This document shows positions 33,095 to 45,520 of a stretch of DNA of 64,000 nucleotides, one piece after another. The notes beneath the pieces were generated by a model. The model was not told the DNA's origin and searched no databases. It worked only from the letters and a program-made list of their open reading frames with translations. This DNA is from Zizania palustris (lineage: Eukaryota > Streptophyta > Magnoliopsida > Poales > Poaceae): the NCBI GenBank assembly GCA_019279435.1, contig JAAALK010000086.1, forward strand, positions 16,661,913-16,725,912. Reading direction: 5' to 3'. A program made the translations under genes and the position numbers. Numbering within the stretch: position 1 is the first letter of the stretch; each line of letters opens with the position of its first letter.

Positions 33095-36000
33095 TGTAAC
33101 GCCCGAAGTCTACCGACTTCGAGTTTCATTGAAATTCCATAGGAAATCAACTTACAAAATGTTCATCAAGCGACAACGCCTTATGACAAACAAAAATATA
33201 GCTCAGAGGCTATTATATTACACTGAAATAATAAAAAGGTCTTGGCGATGAACATCTTGCTCCACAGATCGCTCTTTGACTGGGACAGCTACTCCAGGCC
33301 TTCGTCTTCATAGGACTCAGCATCTAAAAAGTTTTAATCAACAAGGGTGAGTACAAACGTACTCAACAAGCCACAGAAATGCAATTAATGAAGGCTGAAT
33401 AACAAAGGAGCATATTCTAGGCTTGTTTGCATAAATGAGCAAGCTTAACGTGGTTTAAGCTTTAGTGAGCAAAATTAAAACATGTATATGAAATGCTGAA
33501 ATAAATATGAACAATAACTTCCCACTACCTCGAGTTGCACACCTGTGCCAACTCGCTCTTTCAACCCATTCCATCATGTTCAATGCTTTCACACACAAAT
33601 GCAGAAATAAATGCTAACTGCGGAGAACATCACTAGACCGCCCGTGATCGTGGGCACGGCTTTTCGAAAAGTTTATACTCTGATCAGAGGTGTACTACTT
33701 TACCCACAAGACACTTGCTCCCACACACAACAGTGTGTCGAGATGACACCACGTCACCCCGAAGGAACTCGTGCCAAAACCCGTCATATGAATTGACTCA
33801 GCAAGAGGACAACCACACCAGGTTTCGCCCACGCTCCACTGAGATCTCACCCGAAAATCATGGGTAGACCCCGATTGGCAGACGTAGACCCCCTTTCGTG
33901 CCTCGTCGGACCAAGCCACCACCTGGCACTCCGGGTTAAGTGAACTTGTCCCCTCCGCTCGGTGCATCAAGCTGAATCGACTCATACTTCGAATTAGGCC
34001 TTACCCATTAGACTTGTGGTCAGTACTGTTATGCTTCGCAACAGATCCCGCAAACCGGTCCTTATAGTGCCCCGGGTGCGACCAACCAATTTCCGAGCTT
34101 GCACCCGGAACCCACCATGCTCAATGCAACACCATTCTCCACGCTTCATGGATCACAACTCAGAATCACAACGAGACGAGATATAACAAGGATATAGAGA
34201 TGATCCACCTGTCTAGTAATAAATATTAATTTTAACGCTAGCAAGTGTGCCTCTACTTTAGAGCACTAACTAATAAATTTTATAAGGCGACAAGGAGAAC
34301 GGGGTACAAAGCATGGCTTGGGTTTTCACAACAGGGATTAAACTAAACTTTAGCTAAACATTAAAAGTGAGGTCTAAATGCATTCATTAGCCTATGGGTT
34401 ATAGCAATAATTAATAAAAAGATGGGTTCAATATGATCAACTATTTCCACAGGAGGGTTCTGTGACTTGCCTCTTGCGCTTTTGAAAAACCTTTTAACTC
34501 CTGACAAAGACTTCCGAGTCTTGTGCGACGTCCTTCAAAGCTTCAGGAACAAGGGGCTCTACACAACACACAAACAAGATAAACACTCTAAGAAAACAAT
34601 CAAGCAAAACAATAAAATATTCTTATTAATTAGATTAAAGGATTAATTAAGAAGAGTGGTGGAGTTTGAACGAAGAAGATAGAGTGGAATAGAACTATTG
34701 ATCTTGAGTTGAAACGAGGATAATGGATTGTATTCGCAAAAGAGGAGAAGTGGCGTTCAACCCTATTGAATGCCAATGAACAAGAAACAACGGTTCAAGA
34801 GAAACAAAGGCGATGAATGGCGAAGAAGCATCAGAACGACATAGACACAAAGGCTACGAGATTAGATTAGAACAGCAAGATCACCAGGTTTTAGCAATGA
34901 TATAATGGCATAAGCTACACGATGGATGAAACAATTTACTCAAGGGAATTAGATCAATAGGAAACAAAAGGTATAACAGATTGATATCAATAATTGGTCA
35001 TGAGGTATACAACGATATGATTAGTGGATGGATCGAGACCAATTGATACAATAATTTAACTAGGCAACGGAGTATTATAGAACCAAGGGATACATGACAC
35101 AATGGATAAACGAGTCAACAAGGCATATGAAAGACATGACAACATGATAATGCATCGTTTGGACTGAACGATACATGGCACAATATAGATTCACGGTTAA
35201 TTGAATGAACAATGGGAGAGGGAGATGATCCTCACCATGAGAAATTAAATGGGGAGGCTGTCACGGCTATAGTTGAACCAAGGCCAGCAACGAAGAAGGT
35301 TCCGATAACCAACGAGGCAACAATGTTGAGATGATATACAATTATGAAGGCATGCTCCTAATGAATCAATGAACAACAACGAGCTAGGCATAACGATTAT
35401 GATATGATAATAAATAAATGGTCAGGATATACAATTCGATTGTCATGAACACAACGGAGGAATAGATATATACAGCAATTGCATTGATTGGAGTAGGAAA
35501 ACATGGAACTAAGGTCGAATTTAACGATTGATAACAAGGTAGATCAGATTCGACATGGAGATACCACCAAATAATAGATCAAAATCAAGTAATCAAGTGG
35601 TGCAATATTTTAATTAAGCAAAGCAGGAACCAAAAGGTACAACTACGGAATTCGAGATTAGAAATATTAATAGCAATCTACAACATGATAGATTTATGAG
35701 ATAATGAAGCGATTAGAATAAGAGATATATCCATGCTATATATATTCTTTAAAGGAATGGAAAAGAACAGTAGATGCGTATGGATCCCCACAGCAAGAAG
35801 AAAGAAAGTCGATGATGCTATGAAGATCGGGCTGTAACTCTTGCTCCATGTTTTCTTCCGAGATGCACCAAGAGATGACCACAGGAAGATGAGATAGGAA
35901 CGGGGCAGACCGGCGTGGCGACGGCCGGAGCGGCGGCGGCACGGCAGCAGCGAGGGCGCTGGCTTTGGTGGCGGCGGCGCTCGGCAAAGGCGGCGGCGAA

Positions 36001-37390
36001 CCGGCGATGGCTAGGGCGGCGCGACGCAGGTGCAGCGGAGGAGGAGGAGGCGCGGCGCGACGGGCCAGCAGCAGCGAGCAGGGGGCGGTGCGAGGGAGGA
36101 GGCACGGGATATGTGCTTGGGTTTGTGCCGGAGAAAGCGGGCGAGCGGTTGGACGGCGGCTGCGCACGGTGTGGGCTGGGCGGCACAGTGGGCCGGGCTA
36201 GGACAGCGCTACGGGCTCGGGGGCGGCGCAGGCCGGGCTTGGGCACAGGGGAGGGAGAGCAGGGGAAGGGAAGAGAAGGAGGAGAGAGGGGTCTGGGCAT
36301 ACGAGGGAGAGAGAAGGAGGAGGCTGCGGGCTGGGAGGAAGAAGAAAGAGAGAGGTGCGGGGAGAAGGAAAAAGATGCATGCGGCTGGCAGGAGAAAAAG
36401 AGGCGCATGCAGAAGAAAGGAAAGGTTGGGCTGCACGCAGGAAAGGAAAAGAAGAGAGAGAAGATGGAAAAAAATGAAAAAGAAAAGTCTGAAAAAATTA
36501 TGGAAAAATTATTTCCTGGAAATTTAAATTTGGACATTTGAGAAAAAGTGAAAAGTTTTTGGAAAGTTTGAAATTTAAGATAAATTTATAAATTTTGGTT
36601 TTCAAGTAAATAACGCGGGAATACTTTGACAAATAAACGATGATTTGGAAAATAAATAAATTGTGTATCCGCGTCGAAATTAGAAATTTCGAACATTAAC
36701 ACAAAACTAAGGTTTTGAATTTATTTTCAGGAATTTAAAATATAAAAATAATTTAAAAATAGATTTTTCACGGAATTTAAACCACGTGATTTAAAGGGGA
36801 TTTTAACTTCGCGAATGAAAATAGAATATTGATTCCTCCGGATTTACGACGGGAAAAGAGAGATGATCGTAGATGAAGATTTCAAACTCGACCAGAAAGA
36901 AATAGGAATTTAATTTAGTTTCAATTAAAGTTATCTATTGAAATATTATGAGTTATTATTCTAATTGAAAAATCCTTAATAAAAACTTAAATTGATTTGA
37001 GGCGCGAGAAATTTACTAGAAATTACCTTAGCCAAATTTTATTTGGTTTTATATTATTTTTAATTGAAATGATTTATTATATATTTTATTCACACAACAT
37101 TATTGTTGAACATATATTTTATTACTTAACATTAGAGTTTTGGGATAAAATGATATTGATTATATCTTCATTAATTCCTTTGCACCAAAAATCCCGAAAA
37201 ATTTTTGGGACGCAATTTAGAGCAAAGAGGATTTTAAGAAAAATACTCTCGCCACGATTTATTTTTAAACGAAAATTTTAAGCCTGTATTTTATCTTCAT
37301 TGTTTATCGCTTCTCACTGAATCACTTTCTTAAAATTCATTTAATAATTTATTTATTTTATTTTAACCCTGACAAAAGTCAGGCGTTACA
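33095..37390. mobile_element. Solo LTR of a long-LTR retrotransposon (4296 bp)
   Basis: Starts TGTAACGCC, ends GGCGTTACA, and is flanked by the 5-bp duplication GTTCA (33090-33094, 37391-37395). There is no gag-pol inside. A GC-rich block at 35890-36300 gives long but implausible ORFs on both strands. The left part shares diverged blocks with the LTR at 46553 (for example GACCG...GTGGGC(A/T)CGGC and ACTTTACCCACAAG). A solo LTR formed by LTR-LTR recombination is the simplest reading; the long LTR resembles gypsy families such as RIRE2/Dasheng in style. Its right end is about 380 bp from the PSRP-3 start codon. Confidence 0.85.
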
Positions 37391-37626
37391 GTTCACGTGT
37401 TGATGGCCATGCAATTTTGAAGCAACTCGGCACCATAAGACAAACCGAGCTCCTGTTCGACGAGTTTGCAGCCGTAGTAGTGTCAAAATCTCAAAATTCT
37501 AATTTTTTTACTAAACTATAAAGTTCAGTAGCTATATAATGTAAAAAAACTAAAATTTTAGAAATTCGTTAACACTATCTCATTCTCACGATTTGATTTT
37601 TAGACTATTAAGCTCAAGATTTTGAT

Positions 37627-37669
37627 TGGGCCGGTCCGTGTTCTTCCTCCTGCTCCCCACCATGGCCCA
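37627..37669 (+). promoter_or_regulatory. Paired site II (TGGGCC) elements upstream of PSRP-3
   Basis: TGGGCC at 37627-37632 and its complement GGCCCA at 37664-37669 form an inverted pair about 100 bp before the start codon. Site II elements bound by TCP factors are common in promoters of plant ribosomal-protein genes. Function here is inferred from position and motif. Confidence 0.5.
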
Positions 37670-37771
37670 TGAGAGGAGATGAATGGGGGGAGATAAGGGC
37701 AAGAAGCGCTCGCGCACCAGCACCATCGTCTTCCTCCTCTTATCCGCACGGGAGCCTCGGAGTCGGACACC

Positions 37772-39606
37772 ATGCTCGCAATGTCCGTCCACCCCGCCGC
37801 TACGCCCGCCGTCGCCTCGTGCGCCCGCGTCACTCGAACCAGACTTTCCGCCTCCCCGTGTACCACCTCCACCACCTCCTCCACCGCGGCACGCCTCGTC
37901 CACCTCGGCAGCACCAGGAACCGGCTGCCCCTTCTCTCGCTCAGCGGCCTCGCCGCCGCCGCTTCTGGTGCCGTCGAAGCGGAGGATCCGGTCGCAGGGG
38001 AGGGGGAAGAGGAGAAGCAAGGCGGAGATGGGGATGCGAACGCCGGGGCGGAAGCAGAGGAGGTAATGGCCTTTGAAATCGCTCCCCGTTTTGTTTGTGC
38101 GAGAAATTACCGCGCTTTTTTTACTTTTATTTCAAGAACTTAAAAGTGTTTTTTTGAGTTAATTCAATAGCATTTCGATGTAATGGATTATGAATGAGTT
38201 AATTCAATAGCATCTTGGCTACTGGATTGATTTTTAGGCTAGTATTTGATACAGTACAAGGTCTGTTTGGGTAAAGTTGCAATTAACTTTGTAGGCACCA
38301 ATGCATAATTGATAGGTAGCACTAAACAACACTATACATTCTTATAATATTAACATCTAAAATATACTACGAGTAAACAATTTCCGCACGCACTATACAA
38401 TACACTAACATCTAAGTGATGTATAGAAGTTTAGCTCCATTTAAGAAAATTGACAATTAAAGTAGAGTGATTTTACTTCAGTTTGTCATGACTGGGTATT
38501 TGGGTTGTCTTGGTGGATTAGTTTTGCACTTGTGCAGATAGATTGTGTAAACTAGTTTTGAAGAGTATATGAATGAATGCATGTACACCAACTTGAGTCT
38601 GCCATTTTTATCTTCATGTGAACAAGAAGTGAACTATTGAGCATTCCATAGCATTGATAAGTTGTGGTCATGAAACTGATGAAAATTTGTGATGTGCAAC
38701 CCAAATATATAACATCATTATATGCATATAGAAGTCCTTATTCATTATATGCATGTAGAAATTATAAATGTTAGAATTGTCGCAAAAATGAGTGACACGG
38801 AGGAATAAAATTATAAATTTGTACAACATGCATGTTGGAGAGGAGGAGGTATGCCTGGTGACATGGAGGGGAGGCAGTGAAAGAGATTGAACAATACAAA
38901 TTCATTAGTGATGATTATATCAAATATATGATTAATCAAGAGTACTAATTTATCCTTCCAAATTCACGGACTTGATCAATTCTACTAGTAGTATAGTACT
39001 ACCAATAAAATGCACCATAAATATGCTCTTGATCCAAATAGGTCCTTATTCATCAATGCATCAAACAGTTCAGAGATGAACCAAAAACGATGTTTCGATT
39101 GTACAGAGTTACCCTCACAAATAACAACAGTAGGCTTTTTTTAGTGAAATGTGGCATCACAAAGTTCTGAATGCAAAGTTAGGAGTGGTTGTAGTTGTAA
39201 ATCATTTCATTATCTGTCTTGAGCTGTGCAAAACTCCACAATTTATTTCCCTTAGGTAGCATATATAATCAGTATTCCAGAATTAATTTTGAGACAAACC
39301 AAATGCTATGTGGCACTTTGACAGTACAAGGTCCAAGTGCCTGAAAGGCAGGACCCGATGCTCGTGCTGAAGTTCATATGGATGGAGAAGAACATCGGCA
39401 TTGCCCTGGACCAGTTGGTTCCTGGCTATGGTAGCATCCCGCTGAGCCCATACTACTTCTGGCCGCGGAAAGATGCCTGGGAGGAGCTAAGAGCAAAGCT
39501 GGAGGAGAAAGACTGGATCTCACAGAAGCAGATGATCATCCTTCTCAACCAGGCCACCGACATCATCAACCTTTGGCAACAGGGCGGCGGCAGCTTCTCA
39601 GCATGA
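37772..39606 (+). CDS. PSRP3: Chloroplast 30S ribosomal protein PSRP-3 (Ycf65-like)
   Basis: Structural protein of the plastid ribosome small subunit, nuclear-encoded and imported. Two exons, 37772-38062 and 39325-39606, joined in phase 0 with GT-AG ends; 190 residues. Exon 1 encodes a basic, Ser/Thr/Ala-rich region typical of a plastid transit peptide, then an acidic low-complexity linker ([13 protein letters not shown]). Exon 2 holds the whole conserved domain: [37 protein letters not shown] and [14 protein letters not shown]. The start at 37772 is the ATG in frame with the domain; earlier ATGs at 37663, 37679 and 37683 are out of frame or lie in the leader, and the ORF from 37683 overlaps exon 1 in another frame. 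The site II motifs agree with a ribosomal-protein gene. Intron 1 is about 1.26 kb. Confidence 0.93.
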
Positions 39607-40017
39607 TTTTTTGTGTTTTTCTTCTTCTTCTTCTTGCTTTGGTTACATGTCTCTTTGACGTTATAAACTTGTAATGTTAAAAGCCATACTTTACACGACC
39701 CCTGCAGATCGATTCAAACTGTTTTCAGAATTCAGACATGGTTCTGTTAATGGAAATGAGCTGTGATTGATCTCTGTAAGCTCGACAATTTGGGTTCAGT
39801 TGCTAAATGCAGTACTGAGTACTGACCTAACCCATGTTTCTGATATGATGTCTTATTTTATCATATTAGCAATACACTACCTTTAGAAATTATACTTCAA
39901 ACCTTAATTTCTTAGTATGTATCTATAATAAATTTTTATATTATTCTTTTCTCTCTCTCATCTCCTTTTGTCACCAACAGGGATTTCAGGGGATTAGAAG
40001 AAATTAAACTTCTTAAT
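39607..40017 (+). other. PSRP-3 3' UTR and flank
   Basis: CTT-repeat then AT-rich sequence after the stop, with AATG/TTATAAAC motifs near 39660. The polyadenylation site is probably within about 150 bases. Nothing else is seen to 40017. Confidence 0.5.
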
Positions 40018-40413
40018 TGATAAGGAAACGAGGTAGTTGGTCGAGGGCTTGGATCCCGTTGTTGCGGCGGCGCCATTGCGGCAACACGACAAGGAGGCGG
40101 GGATACAGATGGTGAAGCTTAAACTGATTAATCGACAACTCACTCTAGGCATCGGTCTTGTTTATATAGGCACAAGACCGATCTAATCTAATACAACTCT
40201 AACAAACTTCCATAACTAATTTTGACTACTTGGACTCTCTAACTTTGACTACTTGGACTCTCTAACCACCTGGACTCTTTAATTAAGTACTTGCAGATTG
40301 ACTCCCTAACCACCTAAATTATTTAATTAACCTGCACTTTAACTAATCCCGTAGCTACAGTATCAGCGGTACTGGCGAGTCGGCCCTTCGTCCCATAATC
40401 TTAGGCCATGACA
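40018..40413 (-). mobile_element. Solo-LTR-like sequence (about 396 bp)
   Basis: Read on the minus strand it starts TGTCATGGCC and ends CCTTATCA, contains TATATAAA at about 40161-40168 with a suitable downstream leader, and carries repeated GGACTCTCTAAC / TTTGACTACTT units. This looks like a short LTR with its promoter on the minus strand. I found no matching 5-bp flanking repeat, so the exact ends are uncertain. Confidence 0.5.
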
Positions 40414-40592
40414 CCTTCAATCTCTTTCTATCCATGTTTTCAGAGAAACAGGCATAGCATAGCTATGCCGGCTTTATTAGAAAGCCAAATAGTTAACTGG
40501 TTTTTTGGCTGACACCTTACGGTCATGCTCAACAAGCAACAAGACAGGGAGCCACCCCACAGATTAGAACCCAGAAGAGAAACCAAAAGTAA

Positions 40593-40840
40593 GAGCATCT
40601 CCATTGTAATTGCTATCCAACTTGCTATTTGACTTTTCTATTTGACTTACTATTTTAGGGAGCTTGCTATTTCTCTCACCAAACTTGTTACATATAGCAA
40701 GTTTGGTGAGAGAAATAACAAGTTTTCTAAAATAGCAAGTACAATGGAGTGAGTAGCAACATAGCAAGCCAATTAAAATAGAGAGACTTGCTATTACTAT
40801 GAATAGCAAGTCAAAAATAACAATTACAATAAAGATGCTC
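40593..40840. mobile_element. Tourist-like fold-back MITE (248 bp)
   Basis: Inverted ends GAGCATCTCCATTGTAATTG and GAGCATCTTTATTGTAATTG, with TAA duplicated on both sides (40590-40592, 40841-40843). Almost the entire element is self-complementary, including TTGCTATTTCTCTCACCAAA and its reverse around 40700. It is non-coding. Confidence 0.9.
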
Positions 40841-41124
40841 TAAGGGCCTCGATTACATCTGCATGACAGAACCAGTGGGACACCAAACCAGGACCCCTCA
40901 AAAGACGAGATCTCTCTCAAAAGACACCCAACAATCCAACATCATTCGACAGCCTTTTACTAACAGCCACGATTAACACGACAAGACGAAGTTCAGAGAA
41001 CGAAACCCAAACAAGAAAATAACCCCACACCATGCACCCAACAGGAGACCTGCACACCCTGAGACGTCATTTCATCAGCTTGATCTTCTTGTTGAATTTG
41101 CCTCCACGGACATCTTCCTGATTT

Positions 41125-41673
41125 TTACCCAGAGCAGGTTGCTGACCTTTGAGACATCTCCCAAAGTAACGCGTCGGTCCCAAGATCTTCCATTGAGATA
41201 TCATCTTTAAAGTCAGCCCTCATTTGACCCTTCACTTGAATTGGGACTCCATCACGTTTGATCCGGGAGCTTTGACGAAAGGCCACTGTGGGAGCCTTCT
41301 TCTTCTTATCTATCTTTAGGGGCCCTCGAGTTTGCCTCCCAAGATTATCCGAAACCTTTTCCGTTCTCTTAGGAGACAAAATTTCACTCCATTTTGCATT
41401 TCCCAGAGCCCATCCACCCGAATTGACACCATCCAGAATGCAACCCTCATCAGTGATATTAATAGCCGGAATAATCACCTGCCGCCATTTATCAAGTTCA
41501 GACATACATTCCAAAGCACCTGAATCATTACCTTTTTCTCCTTCATTCTCAAGCGATTGACCTTCCCAGGTGTTTTCCCCAACAGCAGCTGTGATGCTCT
41601 CCAAAGGATCAGTGAGAGAGTTATAACAGCAAGAAAGAGGGAGAGCATCAGTAACCACCAGACAATTTTCCAC
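41125..41673 (-). pseudogene. Retroelement-derived ORF fragment (182 codons)
   Basis: Open frame on the minus strand with the block VAFRQSSRIKRDGVPIQVKGQMRAD. From memory of plant genomes this resembles the tail of the ORF1-type protein encoded next to plant LINE elements (RxSSRxxRDG ... KAxxRA). No ATG begins the frame: it starts at GTG after a stop. No reverse transcriptase follows. Probably a fragment; the Gypsy LTR begins 70 bp further on. Confidence 0.45.
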
Positions 41674-41746
41674 TCACACTTCACTGCTCACACCTCGAGT
41701 CTCTCCAACAGGCTGAAAGTAGTGCGCGGGAATGTGAGAGAGAGCA

Positions 41747-42105
41747 TGTCACTGGCTGCTGAAGACTACGAACAAACACTTGATCGAAAATTGTATTTAG
41801 AAGAACCGGTCGGCCAGAGTCCCAAGCCACGGCGACGCGGCGGAGCCGTGGTGGCGTTGCGCGGCGCAAGGTAGGAGACCCTCAGCCGAGCCAATAGGCT
41901 AGCCTAACAAATCCTAAAACCGAACTCCCTAACTCCTTGTCTTTGGTTTATAACCCACCGAAGCTAGCTAACAACCAGAACTAAACTCCTATTATTTAGC
42001 TAACAACCAAGAGATAAGAAAACAACCAACTAACCGATCGGGCCGACTAGGAGCCATGCGATACGCGCTTGCGCGCGCCGCTCATACGTCAGGCCCACCC
42101 TGACA
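41747..42105 (-). mobile_element. 3' LTR of the minus-strand Gypsy element (359 bp)
   Basis: On the minus strand it runs from TGTCAGGGTGGG to CAGCCAGTGACA, i.e. TGTCA...TGACA ends. It is preceded by a purine-rich tract (CTAGGGAGGGAGAGA, 42106-42120), which is the expected polypurine tract. No second LTR is found at the other end. Confidence 0.75.
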
Positions 42106-42118
42106 TCTCTCCCTCCCT

Positions 42119-45100
42119 AGAAAAGAAGTTCATCCTCGAGCTTGAAGAGGGGATACAATTGTCGGAACTCCTCGACGATGACCCACGAAGCGTCCGCGTT
42201 GGCCTGGCCTAGCCAATGCACCAGTACTTCTTTCCGCCCTCTCGCCAGATGACCCTAAATCACCTTAGCCGATACTGAGCAGGCGCAACCATGACGAATC
42301 TGGGGCAGCTCCTCTGGCCCCATCAACGCCTCGTCGTTGTACTTCTTTAGAAGGCCGACATGGAAGACATCGTGGAGCTTCGCCCTCGCAGGGAGTTGCA
42401 AGCGATATGCCACCTCCCCGATGTGCTCTATCACCTGGAACATACCATAAAACTTAGGCCCCATCTTGCCACGCCCCCTCACATCCAGGGATGCTATTGG
42501 CTGATGTAGAAGCCGCAGCCATGCCCATTCACCGACTGTGAACTCTAGTTGTTGATGCTTACAGTCGTAGAACGCCTTGTGGTGCTGTTGTGCCTGCTCC
42601 AAGCGCTCGCACACCTCAGCCATGAACTCATCGCGTTCCTTCAATTGATTCTCAACTGTCGGCAGCCTCGCCTCCCCTGGTGAGTAGGCTCTAAGCGTCG
42701 GTGGGTCTTTCCCATAGACCACCCGGAATAGCGTGGTGTGGAGGGATAGCTGAAATGAAGAGTTATAGCAGTATTCCGCCCATGGCAGCCACCTGAGCCA
42801 GTCACAGGGTCGATCACCAGATAGACACCGAAGATACATCGTGATAATCTTGTTCGTCACCTCCGATTGACCGTCCGACTATGGGTGGAACGCTAAAGAG
42901 AAATGCAGCGACACACCGGCCAATGAGAACAGCTCCTACTAAAACCGTCTTGTAAATGTAGGGTCCATGTCGCTCATGATAGAACTGGGCACCCCGTGAA
43001 GCTTGACGATGGCACCGAAGAATACGGACGCAACAGTTGTCGCCATGTATGGGTGGACTAGCGGAATGAAGTGTGCATACTTGGAGAAACGGTTGATGAC
43101 GGTGAGGATGACAGACTTGCCGTTGACCTTTGGCAGCCCTTCGATGAAGTCGATGGCGATATCCGCCCATACCGCCGATGGCACTTCCAATGGCTGCAAC
43201 TACCCGGTCGGTTGCAGCTGCTCAGTCTTGTTGCGCTGGCAAACAAGACACGCTCGGACGAAGTCGCGGACCGCCGTGCGTGCGCCGGTTACATGGAAGT
43301 CTGCTCGGAGGCGGTGAAGAGTCTTCTCGATGCCCTCATGCCCTGGCCATGCGCATTGTCCATGATTTCTTGGAGTAGCAGAGAGGCGGATGGCACATAA
43401 TATTTGCCATTCATGACCACAAGACCGTCCACAACGCTCCAATTGCCACCATGTTCCCCCGCCTAGACCTGTTGTTTCAATCTGATGATGGCCATGTCCT
43501 GTCTCAAATCATCAATAAGGGTGAAGCTTGGGGAAGATAGCGTCGAGGCCTCCATCTGTCCCTCGAAGTCCCTGCGGGATAGTGCGTCGGCCACCATGTT
43601 GCTTGTTCCTGTCCTGTACTCGACACAGAAGTCAAAGACGATCAATTTGTTGGCCCATTGATGCTAGGGGATCATCGACAACCTCTGGTCCAGCAGAAAC
43701 TTGAGATTGAAGTGATCCGTGCGGATCAAGAACGCCTGCCCTCACAGGTACGGTCGCCAATGTCGCACGGCCTGGACTAAACTGATGAGCTCTTGCTCGT
43801 AGGCGACCAACTTGGTGTGGCGTAGTGCGAGCGACTTGCTAAAGAACGCCACCGACCCACCTCCCTGATGAAGCACCTCGCTGATTCCTGAGCCCAACGC
43901 ATCACATTAGACAATTAACTCCTTAGTGAAGTTGGGAAGCTGCAATGTCGGTGCTGTGGTGAGAGCTTGTTGAAGTGCTTTGAATGATGCTTCTGCCTCC
44001 AGCCCCCAACTAAAGTCGTCCTTACGGAGCAAGCGTGTTAGGGGTTGTGCAATGTCGCTGAAGTCCTTGATGAAGCGACGATAGTATCCGGCGAGACCGA
44101 GGAATGATCACACTGCCTTGTCCGAACGTGGCAGGGGCCACTCCAATACCGCCCAGACCTTCTGCGCGTCCATGGCGACACCGGCTGATGAGATTACGTG
44201 GTCGAGATAAGCCACCGAGTGCTTGACGAAGGTGGAATTCGAGCATTTGACCACCAATTGCTGCTCCTGTAACTTAGCCAACACCATGTTGATGTGGCGG
44301 AGATGCTCCGACCATGACGCACTGTAGAGGAGAATGTCATCGAAAAAGACGAGTACAAATCGACGAAGGAATAGTCGCAAGGTGTCGTTCATCAAGGCTT
44401 GTAAAGTCGCCGTCTCATTCGTCAATCCGAAGGGCATGACGAGGAACTCGAATAACCCTTGGTGCGTTCGGAATGTCGTATTCTCCTCATCGTCTTTGTG
44501 CATCTGCACTTGATGGTACCCCGAGCGCAGGTCCAGCTTGGTGAAGAAGACAACGCCGCACAGTTCATCGAGCAACTCTTCGACGACTGTGATCGTGAAC
44601 TTATCTTTGACGGTGTTGTTGTTTAGAGTGCGATAGTCGACACAGAATCACCAAGATCTATCCCTTTTCTTCACCAGCAGGAGCGGGGCCAAGAACGCCG
44701 AGGAGCTTGGGCGAATCACCCCTTGACATAGCATATCCTCGCACTGGCATTCTAGTTCTGCTTTCTACGTGTGGGCGTACCGGTATGGCCGAACGACGAC
44801 CGGCGGTGATACCAGCAATAGTCGAATTTGATGACTCCGACTCCAGTGAGGTGGGAGCTCGGTCGGTTCCTTGAACAGGGCCTCATATTGCAGCAGCAGT
44901 TCGTCCATCAATTCTCCCTCGGCTGAATACAGGACGACATCTAGGCGCTCTGTGTCCTTGGCTAACCATGCCACCTAATGGCCATTGCGGATGAAGGAGA
45001 TACGACGCCGACCAAAATCCCACAGAATGGGTCCCAACGACTCGAGCCACTGGACAACGAGCACCATCTCGTAGGATCCCAAAGGAAAGCCATAGTAGTC

Positions 45101-45520
45101 GATGTTGAAGCACTCGTCGTCGATCGTCATGGCCATCTGCCAGCAGCAGCCCGAACTAGTGATGCGATTGCCGTTGGCCACCGCAACCTGTGGGGCGCCC
45201 TGTGGTGTGAACGACAGACCGACTCGCTCGACCGCCTCAATGTCGATGAAGTTGTGCGTGGAGCCCGAGTCAAGGAGTGCGGCGATCCTAATCCCCTTGA
45301 TGTCAACGATGAGTTGCATCGTCTTGCCAGACCGAGGAGTAATCCCGGTGAGGGCGTGGAGGATGATGGTGGGGTCAAGATCATCCTCAATCATCGGTGT
45401 TTCGTCGTTGTCGTCGATGAGCTCGATGCTGAATAGTTGCTTGCAGACGAGTTTGTGGTCAGCGCCGAACGGTTCATCATAGTGAAAACACTGCCCATCG
45501 AATGGTTCGGCGATTTAGGA
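42119..45520 (-). pseudogene. Ty3/Gypsy chromovirus polyprotein, 5'-truncated and broken by stops
   Basis: Domains in order on the minus strand: a degenerate zinc-knuckle region near 45480, aspartic protease with LLDSGSTHNF (about 45260), reverse transcriptase with the catalytic-type motif FFDDILLYS (about 44330), the end of RNase H (ADALSRR, about 43580), the integrase zinc-binding region (H...C..C, 43200-43440), the integrase core (43050-43200; DFIEGLPK and SDMDPTF), the C-terminal region (LHDVFHVGLLKKY, about 42350) and a chromodomain-like end (KEVLVHWLG, about 42200). Several stops and frame changes divide it. Gag and the 5' LTR are missing beyond about 45520. The chromodomain places it among chromoviruses. 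Confidence 0.85.

Noticed and set aside
35915..36541. 208- and 239-codon ORFs on opposite strands
   Set aside because: They lie inside the solo LTR in purine/pyrimidine-biased, GC-rich DNA; open on both strands by composition only.
37683..38066. ORF of 127 codons as an alternative first exon of PSRP-3
   Set aside because: It is in a different frame from the conserved exon 2 domain; the frame starting at 37772 joins exon 2 in phase 0.
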